A stretch of DNA of 64,000 nt from Marchantia polymorpha subsp. ruderalis (Eukaryota; Streptophyta; Marchantiopsida; Marchantiales; Marchantiaceae). Shown here piece after piece: positions 31,635 through 40,260 of this stretch. The translations under genes were made by a program, and so were the position numbers. Positions within the stretch are counted from its first letter, which is position 1. Each line of letters begins with the position of its first letter. The notes below the pieces were generated by a model, which worked only from the letters and a program-made list of their open reading frames with translations, did no database searches and had not been told where the DNA came from. The stretch is from positions 21,020,501 through 21,084,500 of the forward strand of contig AP031353.1 of NCBI GenBank assembly GCA_037833965.1, in the 5' to 3' direction.

Positions 31635-34469
31635 ACTGTGGGACTGGGAAGGAGTGAGACGAGTCACACCGAGGGCATTGTCGACCCTAGTGACTGTCAC
31701 GAAGTACAACTCAGTCCTGGCAAGCGCTTGAAGGTATCAAGTGCAGTGAGAGGAGATGAGCTAAGGAAAGTACAGGCATTCCTTAGCCATTATGTCGACG
31801 TCTTCGCCTGGAAGATCGAAGACATAAAGGGGATACCTGCACGGTATGGGGAACACCGTATCGATTTACTGGACGACTCAGTACCCATACGACAGCGCCA
31901 GTATCGCCTCAACCCAAAATACTCCTTGCTAGTGAAAGAGGAGATAGATAAGTACTTGAGCGCTGGTATTATTTACCCTGTGCTCAGCAGTGAGTGGGTG
32001 TCGCCGATTGTTATTGTACCCAAGAAGTTGACGGGTAAGATACGAGTGTGTCAGGATTTCCGGAAGTTGAATGCAGCAACACGCAAGGATCATCACCCGT
32101 TACCATTCACGGATGCCATTCTCGACCATGTCGCAGGACATGAATGTTATAGCTTCCTGGATGGGTTCTCAGGTTACAATCAGGTGTCTATCCGTGAACA
32201 GGACAAGGATAAAACTACGTTCACAACCGACTGGGGAACTTACGCATACCACAAGATGCCCTTCGGTCTGTGCAACGCGCCTGCCACCTTTCAACGGATG
32301 ATGAACAACATCTTTCAGGAACAACTGAGGAAGTTCCTGGAAATATTCATAGATGACTTCTGTGTCTTTGGGAAGCGGTCTGAACACCTAAGTCACTTGA
32401 AGTAGACCTTCGATAAATGTAGAGAGAGCAGTTTATCACTGCATCCCGAGAAGTGCTTTTTCTTTATGACTAATGGGATCTTGTTGGGTCATCGGGTCTC
32501 GGCAGACGGCATTGCGGTGGACATCGAGAAGGTCAAGGTTATACTCGAGCTTGAGCCACCCACGAATCTAAGAGAGCTGCGAGCATTCCTAGGTCATGTG
32601 GGCTACTACCGAAGATTCATACACATGTATGCAATACTGGCGGCGGACCTGACCAAGTTGTTGAAGAAGGACGAGCCTTATGCTTGGGGTGCGAACCAGC
32701 AGTCAGCATTTGAGACTCTTAAAGCGAAACTCACGACTGCTCCCGTACTAAGGAGTCCAGACTGGAATCGACCATTCCATGTTTACGTTGACACCTCGGC
32801 ATTCGCCATCGGTGTAGTACTGAGTCAAAAGGATGACAACAAAAAGGACTACCCGATCTACTTCGCGAGCCGACAGCTGTCTCTAGCAGAGCGGAAGTAC
32901 ACCACGACGGAGAGAGAAGCGTTGGGGATGGTGTACTCCTGTAAAAAGTTCCGTCACTACCTAATCTGCTACGAGTTTGTGTTCCATGTGGACCACTACG
33001 CATTGCAACACCTAGTCAAGAAAGCAGACCTATCCGGTCGGATCGCCAGGTGGGTGTTGTTACTACAAGAGTTCACCTACACAGTCCAGACCAGGAAAGG
33101 GGTGCACCACGAAAATGCGGATTACTTGTCCCGTTTATGGACCCAGCCGACAGAGGAGGAATTGGTGGACGATTTTCCAGATGAAGAGTTATTTCAGTTG
33201 TCTGCAGGACATGAGTCCCGCTATGCCGACCTGTATCGATATCTGCTAACCCTCCAGTGTCCCGAAGGCATGGATTTGGAACAGCGAACTGTCTTTATTC
33301 ATAAGGCAGGTCCATACCAACTCCAGCAGGGGGTTTTGTTCAAGAAGATGGCAGATGAGCGCTTATGCAGATGCCTGGAGGAATCAGAGGTACCAAGAAT
33401 AGTGAGTGCGATGCATACAGAGGAGGCGGGTGGACACTATGCCACCAGGAACACGGTCACAAAGATCCTAAATGCGGGGTATTGGTGGCCGACCATGTTT
33501 AAGGATGTTCTCGATTACATCCGCAAGTGCGACAGTTGCCAGAGGACGGGGAGACCGACGCCTACAACACGCTGGCCCCTGACTCCCATCATGCCTCTAG
33601 CACCTTTCAAAAAGTGGGGTATTGACTTTGTAGGGCCGATACAACCAGTGACTAGAAGTACACGAAGGCGTTACATTCTGGTAGCAACGGACTACGCCAC
33701 CAAAATGGTAGAGGCCAGGGCCACCAGAAGGGATGATGCTGCCACAGTGGCAGCATTCTTGTTTGAGTCGATCATCACACGCTACGGATGTCCCTTAGAG
33801 CTAGTCAGCGACCGGGGCACGCATTTTCTGAATCAGATCATCGAAGATCTGACACGGTATTTCCACATCAAGCACCGGAAGACTACTCCATACAATCCCA
33901 AGGCAAATGGACTGACGGAGAAGTCCAATGGTCTGCTGTGTAAAATACTACTCAAGGTCACGGTGAATCACGCTCACGACTGGGATACGAAGCTAGCAGC
34001 CGCTCTATGGGCGTACCGCACAGCTGAGAAGATCACGACCAAACAGACACCATACTTTCTGGTGTATGGGCAACACCCGATCCTCCCGATCGAATTTGAA
34101 GTACCCACCCAACGAACGTTGGATTTGCAGAGGATGGGCGCAGAGGAGAGTCAGCTCTACAGGTTACAGGAGGTCACGCTGCTGGATGAGAGGAGACGAG
34201 ACGCCGAAGATCGCACCAGGAAAATCCAGCTCCGCCGAAAGGAGAGATACGATAAAAAGATCAAACCGGTACTACTGCAGGCGGGTGATTTGGCATTGCT
34301 CTACGACAGCAGGCATGCCAGATTCCCAGGCAAACTGCACCTAAGATGGATGGGACCTTACAGGGTTGTCGAAGTCTTCCCGAATGGATCCATCCAACTT
34401 GCGGACCTGGCCGGCGATTTGTTAGGCACCCGAGTGAACGGGTGGCGGTTGAAGAAATACCACATGTGA
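31629..34469 (+). pseudogene. pol: B3 pol: RT, RNase H, integrase (one nonsense codon)
   Basis: One frame from the leaky UAG to HM-stop at 34469, same length as the B4 pol. RT (IFIDDFCVFG), RNase H (VDTSAFAIG, ADYLSRL), the HHCC finger, the D,D,E core (GIDFVGP, SDRGTHF, GLTEKSN) and GPYRV are all present. CAG has become TAG at 32403-32405, shortly after the RT catalytic box. At the site where the B4 pol is broken this copy keeps CAG, so the two copies are broken by different single mutations. Confidence 0.93.
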
Positions 34470-34493
34470 GTGTTCGCGTGGGCGCTCACAATT

Positions 34494-34504
34494 GAGGAGG
34501 GGGG
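34494..34504 (+). other. Polypurine tract of B3
   Basis: GAGGAGGGGGG followed by CA and TGTGG at 34507, identical to the B4 tract. Confidence 0.88.
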
Positions 34505-34506
34505 CA

Positions 34507-34687
34507 TGTGGTACCCCACTTTTGGCAATTTAGAGGAAATTAAAACATTTAAAACATTAAATTAAAACATTTAAAACATTTAAATTAAAACATTTAAAAC
34601 GGACACACGCGCCGCGGCAGAGGAGGATTGGCTGAGGAGCGGTACGAACAAGTGTACCGCGCAAGGCGGAAAATCCGCCTTCAGCGC
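34507..34687 (+). repeat. Template-switch scar: LTR start, AT-rich slippage repeats, copied flank
   Basis: The first ~45 bases of the 3' LTR are present, then AAAACATTTA-type short repeats to 34599, then 88 bases (34600-34687) identical to the left flank of B3 (10185-10272), including its AGCGC target copy. The full LTR then starts again at 34688. Sequence outside the element has thus been copied into it. Confidence 0.88.
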
Positions 34688-35931
34688 TGTGGTACCCCAC
34701 TTTTGGCAATTTAGAGGAAATTAAAACATTTTTGGAAAACTGTACCCTGGCAGCATTGTAAATAGCCTTCGGTATATCAAAACAGAGCGAATCGGGAAGA
34801 TCGCGGGGATTCTCGAGGGATCTTGTAGAATCTGGGATTTGGGGTGCCGCAGTAAGGACAGGCACCACCCTCCCTGCGAGCTCTGCAGTTAGGATCTCTA
34901 CGGCGCAAGGCGCAAAACCCGCCTTCGGAGGTTGCGTCCGCGGCTGTAGGGAAACCCTCCATAATTAGGTCAACCCTCGGGCGCCTTGACCAAGTTAGGA
35001 TCCCGTTGGAAAGAGCTCGACGCACTGATTCCAACGAGCCCAAGAACGCTTGGAACGGATGAGGACTTAGAGAGTTATCGATATTGGAAGAAATGGAGGC
35101 GGTCGCCTACGGCGGAAAGAGTTCGCCACCGGCGCGAATTCCGCCTACGCGGAAGGGGGAATCAAGTTTTGTCCTATGCGCGGACGAAGGCGTTCGCCTG
35201 TGCACAGGCGAAGTAGGGTTAGGGAAGGCGCGAAGTCCGCCTACGCACAGGCGTTCGCCTGTGCACCGGCACTTCGGCGTCGGCGGAAAATCCGCCTTGG
35301 GCCCTAGAAATGCGCCTTGTGAGGTAGAAAGTGTACGGCGCCTTCCGCGCCAGCGCGGCGCCGCGTACGTCGGAAGAGCCGCCAGAGTAATCAAATCGGT
35401 ACGGGCCATGCGGACGGGGAGGGTGGATGCGCTCTTGGACGGACGGAGTTGCGGCGGCGGAAGCGCCGACGAAGAGACAAGGAACGGACAGACTGGACGG
35501 AGACGGCTGACCACGGTCAACGCCTTCCGCGCCAGCGCGACGTAGCGCACGGAATTCGCCTGCGCACAGGCGAACGCCTGTGCACAGGAGGATGAAGTTC
35601 CGCACCGGCGGAGAATCCGCCGAGGCTCCTGCCTGCGCACAGGCAGGAGTTGAACTTTTGTCCGACATGCGGACACACGCGTCAAGGCAGAGGGGGATTG
35701 GCCGAGGGGCGGTACGAACAAGTGTACCGCGCAAGGCGGAAAACTCGCCTTCGGCGCTACGCCCCCATGTCCACAGGGTAATACGCTCGCGGAGTTCAAA
35801 TCCGCCAATTCGAGCGTGAGAGTTTAATCGACGACGGCGGAGCGTGAAGCCGCGCGTGAGAGCGAAGACCGTTCCAGCGTACAGCCGGCGCGGCCATCAA
35901 GTGAGACGTTCTTCACGACCAAGAGCCGACC

Positions 35932-38900
35932 ATGACCTTCGACCGGGCGGCGGAGAACGTCCCATTCTTGAATTCGCGATTCCAATCTCTTGTGCGCGCT
36001 GCGCGCATCCATCTGCTGGCTGCGGAACATTCTCGACGTCGTCGCACAGGAGATTTCTTGTTGATTGAGGGAGAAGTGAGTGCGCATGATTTGGAATTGA
36101 GGGCGATTAGAGTTTGCCGAGAGAGAAAGAAGCGCGGGCAGTGCGGAAGTAGAATGAGCGGGCGAGCGAACCCCAGGAACGCAATGACGAGACCGAGCAG
36201 ATTGCGGATGGTGCCACTTCGCCTACCGCAGAACGGGCTGCGCGCTTTCGAGGAGCGCTTAATAGCAAGAAAGCTCGATTTCTTGCTATGGGGATGGAAT
36301 TACATCTGTGCGAATATGGTGCGCGAGTGGCTAGAGCCACAGGGACCACCCTCGCGCGGATTGCGTCCGCATGTTGATCGGTGGACAGTCCAAGATTGGG
36401 CGCAGGCGTTGGGAAGATGTGCTGGCATGCCAGGGCATCTCCTTTTCGACAGTGAGAGCATCAAGGTGACCAAGCAAGAAGAGGCGCAATTTGTGGAGCT
36501 GTTCAAGACCGGAAGGTCTACCAAGAATGGGTACAGGACCCGTGATTACAAGGATCGATTTCGCCGGACTTTGTCCGCGGCGCTGATGCAATTACTGCAG
36601 CCGCACCGCGCCTGCTACATCACATTGTGGCAGGTCTCTTTTGTGGAGTGCGTCATCGAGGGAACTCCAATTCACTGGGCGAGCATCCTGCACAGGGTGA
36701 TGCGACAGCACGCGTTTGAGGAGAAGGGGGGAACTCTAAACCATCTTTCTCCTTTCCTCATCAATTTTTATCGACAGCGGAATTGTTTGACAGCGGCGGA
36801 GCTTGAACATTTTCCGCCATTGTCCATCGACCATCCCGGGAAGTATGTGCGGGAGAACGAGGTCGACACTGATGCAGAGGAGTCACCGACTTCTACCCCA
36901 TCAAGACGGAGGGACGAAGGGAGACACACTCCTGCAGCGCGAGTGCCGCGGAAGCGGCGATGGAGGGAAGAGTCTGAAGAGGAGCAGCATCAAGAACCCT
37001 CTGCTCCCATTCGACCGCGGCCGCTGTGCGAGCCATACAGCCGGCCGAAGCAGAAGGCACGCAGACTGGTGTTACCAGCTGACAGTGCGGACACGGCGAC
37101 AATTGCGACGGAGATAGGAAGTGCGTCGCCAGAGAGGCATGAGGAAGCGCGGACGACCGCAGGAGCTACGGGCCACGCTGCAACCTCGACGGGAGAAAGG
37201 CCGCCTACGGGCCAAGGGCCTCCGGAGTTACCACGTGCGATGCGGACAGATGTTCCGTTTGCGCACAGACGAGCCTCCGCGGACGGACGAGCCTCCGCGG
37301 ACCGGCGAACACAAGTGGACGTGGATCTACGCTTACGCGTGGGAAGGAACAGTCCGCCTGTGCACAGGCGCTCACCTGTGCACAGGTCGCCTGTGCACAG
37401 GACGCCTCCACACGTGCCGCCTGTGCACAGGCAAGAATCACCCCCGTTCCAACGTAGGAAGGGGAAGGAGCCGGCGGAAGAACCGCCTACGAGACACCGG
37501 CCCTCGGGGCCAGACCCTCCGGCGCACCACGCGCCGCAATTCGCGCCTTCGGCGCCAGGGCCTTCGAGCCGAGGAGATACGAGCAGAGAGCGTGCGGAGG
37601 CCGCACCATCGGCGGGAAGTCCGCCGATAGATGCGCCTTCGGCGGTAGGGCCTATGGGCCAAGGAACATCGGGCGTGCGGCCCCCAGCCATGTCGCCTTC
37701 GGCGATAGATGTCCGCGGCGCTACGCCTGCGGCGGACAAGGCGCCGGCAAATGCGCCTGCGCACGGGCCGGGCACAGCCCCCACGGACCGATCAAGGGAG
37801 CAGCAGACGGAGGAGCGGAGTGACTGTCCGCGGGATGAAATTTCGATGCGCGATGCGCAATCAAACCCCGCGCAGTCACCCTCCGCTCGATCGCCTTCGG
37901 CGGCGGACGACGGCGGCAGAGAGGATGCGGTAGACAATCAACAAGCGAGAGACGGGGATGCCGCACAGGTACATTCGCCTTCCGCCTTAGACATTTTGGC
38001 GACGAGCAGCGAGGCTGCAGCCGTGCCTTCGCAGGCAGCACACGTCGAGGACGTGCAGCCCCACTCGGGGCAGTCGCCGACGCAATCAATGGCGACTGAA
38101 ATTCTCCACTCGGATGATGACGACGGAGGCTCCACGGAAGAAATGTCAGGAGCAGAAGACACCGAGGAGGAGGAGGAGGAAATTGTTGGAGCGCCGGCGG
38201 CGGCGCTCTCTGAGCAGGTGATTCCGTTGCTGCGGTACTTGGATCGCAAGGTCGATAAATACGCCGACCCACTCCAGCCGGGATCTTACATCGAGTTAGT
38301 GCGCAGGCGGACTCGCACTAAAGTCCACACCAGCAAGCTATTAGCTAGAGTGGACCAGGAGTTGAAGGAATTGAAGGAGAAGCATGCGTGCTTGTGGGGT
38401 CAGTACAAGCTTAATCAGAAATTCTACAAGCACTCCGAGAAGATGAAGGATGAGAAACTGGGCGAGCTCACCAAGGAGCAGGTGAAGGTCAAGGAAGCAC
38501 TCATTTCTGAGCAGGCCCAGAATCGGATTTTGTCAGAGGAGCTCGTGCGACAGACGCGGTTGTTGGAACAATGTCAGCTCGCACGGCAGGCGGATGAAGA
38601 GTTAATCCGCAGGTTACAGTCAGAGTGTGGCGAATTGAGAGCGCAACGTGCTGAAGCCGAATCGCAATTAGTGATACTCGAAGAGGATCGCAGGAAGGAA
38701 GCGGATCGCACGAAGGTGGAGACGGCGAGGCGAGTCGCCCACTGTCTCAAGGGCTACGCCCACTGGGAAGTGAAGGCGCAGGAGAAACTCACACTGCGTG
38801 AGTTTGAATTGCGCGCAGCCGGGTTGTTGTCAGGCGACAGTAGGAGTCGGCGGAAGGTAGCAAAGAAGCTCGATGCCTTTCTGTCGAGGGCACAGGATAC

Positions 38901-39069
38901 CATGTCCGCCCTCGAAGGGGAGGTGTCCGCGGCGTTGCAGAGGTTGGGACTGCGCAGTCGAGCGGAAGATTGGCAGGGTAGGGAGTTAGTGCGCGGCAGT
39001 CGGCCGCGCAGGAGACGTAGTACAGGTTCCGCGGAGTGTAGTGTAGCGTGGTTCCGTGCAGGCGTGTAG
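35932..39069 (+). CDS. LTR-encoded protein, B type, intact (1045 aa, unknown function)
   Basis: Start ATG at 35932 sits in a GACC-ATG-A context. An in-frame ATG at 36184 (AACGCA-ATG) corresponds to the only start available in C-type copies and may be the ancestral one. The conserved domain spans ~85-310. The middle is rich in Pro, Arg, Ser and His, encoded partly by CCTGTGCACAGG palindromes. An acidic stretch is followed by LLRYLDRKVDKYADPL and a coiled coil with a long E/Q/K/L heptad-like pattern (~790-920). The C-terminus is basic (RPRRRRSTGSAECS). It is not an enzyme I can recognise. A distant link to plant-transposon-specific domains is possible but untested. Confidence 0.82.
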   Translation: MTFDRAAENVPFLNSRFQSLVRAARIHLLAAEHSRRRRTGDFLLIEGEVSAHDLELRAIRVCRERKKRGQCGSRMSGRANPRNAMTRPSRLRMVPLRLPQNGLRAFEERLIARKLDFLLWGWNYICANMVREWLEPQGPPSRGLRPHVDRWTVQDWAQALGRCAGMPGHLLFDSESIKVTKQEEAQFVELFKTGRSTKNGYRTRDYKDRFRRTLSAALMQLLQPHRACYITLWQVSFVECVIEGTPIHWASILHRVMRQHAFEEKGGTLNHLSPFLINFYRQRNCLTAAELEHFPPLSIDHPGKYVRENEVDTDAEESPTSTPSRRRDEGRHTPAARVPRKRRWREESEEEQHQEPSAPIRPRPLCEPYSRPKQKARRLVLPADSADTATIATEIGSASPERHEEARTTAGATGHAATSTGERPPTGQGPPELPRAMRTDVPFAHRRASADGRASADRRTQVDVDLRLRVGRNSPPVHRRSPVHRSPVHRTPPHVPPVHRQESPPFQRRKGKEPAEEPPTRHRPSGPDPPAHHAPQFAPSAPGPSSRGDTSRERAEAAPSAGSPPIDAPSAVGPMGQGTSGVRPPAMSPSAIDVRGATPAADKAPANAPAHGPGTAPTDRSREQQTEERSDCPRDEISMRDAQSNPAQSPSARSPSAADDGGREDAVDNQQARDGDAAQVHSPSALDILATSSEAAAVPSQAAHVEDVQPHSGQSPTQSMATEILHSDDDDGGSTEEMSGAEDTEEEEEEIVGAPAAALSEQVIPLLRYLDRKVDKYADPLQPGSYIELVRRRTRTKVHTSKLLARVDQELKELKEKHACLWGQYKLNQKFYKHSEKMKDEKLGELTKEQVKVKEALISEQAQNRILSEELVRQTRLLEQCQLARQADEELIRRLQSECGELRAQRAEAESQLVILEEDRRKEADRTKVETARRVAHCLKGYAHWEVKAQEKLTLREFELRAAGLLSGDSRSRRKVAKKLDAFLSRAQDTMSALEGEVSAALQRLGLRSRAEDWQGRELVRGSRPRRRRSTGSAECSVAWFRAGV

Positions 39070-39105
39070 CGTAGTGCAGTGTAGTGTTAGGTAGGACTTA
39101 GAAGG

Positions 39106-39134
39106 TATAAAATAGTTCCAGGCGTTTTGCCTGG
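39106..39134 (+). promoter_or_regulatory. B3 3' LTR TATA box and hairpin
   Basis: TATAAAATA at 39106-39114, then CCAGGC (39118-39123), loop GTTTT, GCCTGG (39129-39134). The ORF stop is 37 bases upstream of the TATA box. Confidence 0.75.
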
Positions 39135-40260
39135 GGTTCTTTCCCATCAGAAGTGCAGATCAGGAACCCATTTCCTTTGCGTGTTTGTGTCCTTGAGTTC
39201 TGTCACCACGCACGAGGAGTTACAACTTAGCGTTCCGCATTTTGTAGCTGAAGGCCTTCGGCCGAATGTTCAGAGCTAGTACATTGGTTAGAGACTTGAG
39301 TAGTTCGGATCTGCACCTGCGGGTGACTGCCGATGCTCAGAGCCAGTGACTAGTTAGATACTTGAACAGTTTCGCCCCTACACCTTCGAGTGTTTCTTTC
39401 TGATTGTACTCCTTGGGATTTTTCCCCTGAATGCCAAAGTGAAGTTTTGCTACTTCGTGTAAGCCTTGGTTGTAAATTCAGGTTACGCTGCAGCAGGTGC
39501 CTTGAGGGTAACCCCTGTAGTATTTCTGGGAATGACAAGCGCCTGAGAATTCAAACTCTTCAATAGACTGTTGTTGTGTTACTGGAATGTTTCACAGTGA
39601 GTCCTTCAGTGCGGACCTGTGTTCTCTGCGCGTTTTGTGAGTTGAGAGTGTTGTTCACCGCGTATGAGTGACTTCGATCCGAAGTAGGCAGTCCAAACCG
39701 GGTTTCCTACGCTAGCAGCAAGCTAGTGGAAGCGTTGTAAAAGCCGGAGTTGGAAGTCACTACCCGCAGCTTCGCTGAGTGTACTCTTGAGAGACTTCCC
39801 CCCTGAAATCTTGAGTAGAGGTCCTAACGGATCTCTGGGTTGTGTTTCTGTAGTTTCAGGTGTGTGTGTGGGTGTGTGTGTGTGTACGCTGCACTGTGCG
39901 ACCTCCGAGTGCGCTCCGAGTGGACACTTGCAGTATTTCTGGGAGTGACAGTCGCCTGAGAATTCAAACTCATCAATAGTCTGTTAAACGTGACACTTTG
40001 TACCCTGTGTGTTCCTCTGTCCCTGTGCGTTCGACCTTTCTACCACTATATTGCAGTTTTAGCCTTTAGTGGGTTATTACAAGCGCTGCGCACCCATGTC
40101 TGCGGCGTAGTACGCTTGCGGAGTTCAAATTCACCAATTCGAGCGTGAGAGTTTAATCGGCGACGGCGGAGCGTGAAGCCGCGCGTGAGAGCGGAGACCG
40201 TTTTAGCGTAGAGCCGGCGCGGCCATCAATTGAGTCGTCCTTCACGAGCAAGAGCCGACC

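Larger units (their letters stand above)
10273..40081 (+). mobile_element. Gypsy element B3 (plus strand), interrupted by B4
   Basis: The order is a 5' LTR fragment 10273-13384, inserted element B4 13385-29901, an internal region from mid-gag to the PPT at 29902-34506, a repair scar 34507-34687, and a full 3' LTR 34688-40081. The outer ends carry AGCGC target duplications. The rest of the 5' LTR, the PBS and the first ~370 codons of gag are missing at the B4 insertion. Over its full 3112 bp the surviving 5' LTR fragment has the same length as the matching part of the 3' LTR, and I saw only scattered base differences, implying a recent insertion. Confidence 0.9.
34688..40081 (+). mobile_element. 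B3 3' LTR (5394 bp)
   Basis: Starts TGTGGTACCCC and ends TTATTACA followed by the AGCGC target duplication. U3 leader 34688-35931 (noncoding; GTTGGAAAGAGCTCG module at ~35006, palindromes near 35195 and 35565-35590), intact ORF 35932-39069, TATA box 39106, hairpin 39118-39134, and R-U5 to 40081 with an interrupted GT microsatellite at 39865-39890. Confidence 0.93.

Noticed and set aside
34260-34469. Chromodomain at the integrase C-terminus
   Set aside because: After the GPY motif only ~45 residues remain, and no chromodomain aromatic pattern is visible.
10273-34506. Simple reading of the short B and C starts as separate small LTRs or TRIM elements (TGTGGTA… units of a few hundred bases)
   Set aside because: The TGTGGTA starts and TTATTACA ends lie on the same unit. 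PBS and PPT positions plus matching target duplications show that one LTR spans both, including the ORF.
35932-39069. LTR ORF as an envelope protein
   Set aside because: It lies inside the LTR, not between pol and the LTR, and has no signal peptide, membrane segment or cysteine pattern. Only about 25 bases separate the pol stop from the polypurine tract.
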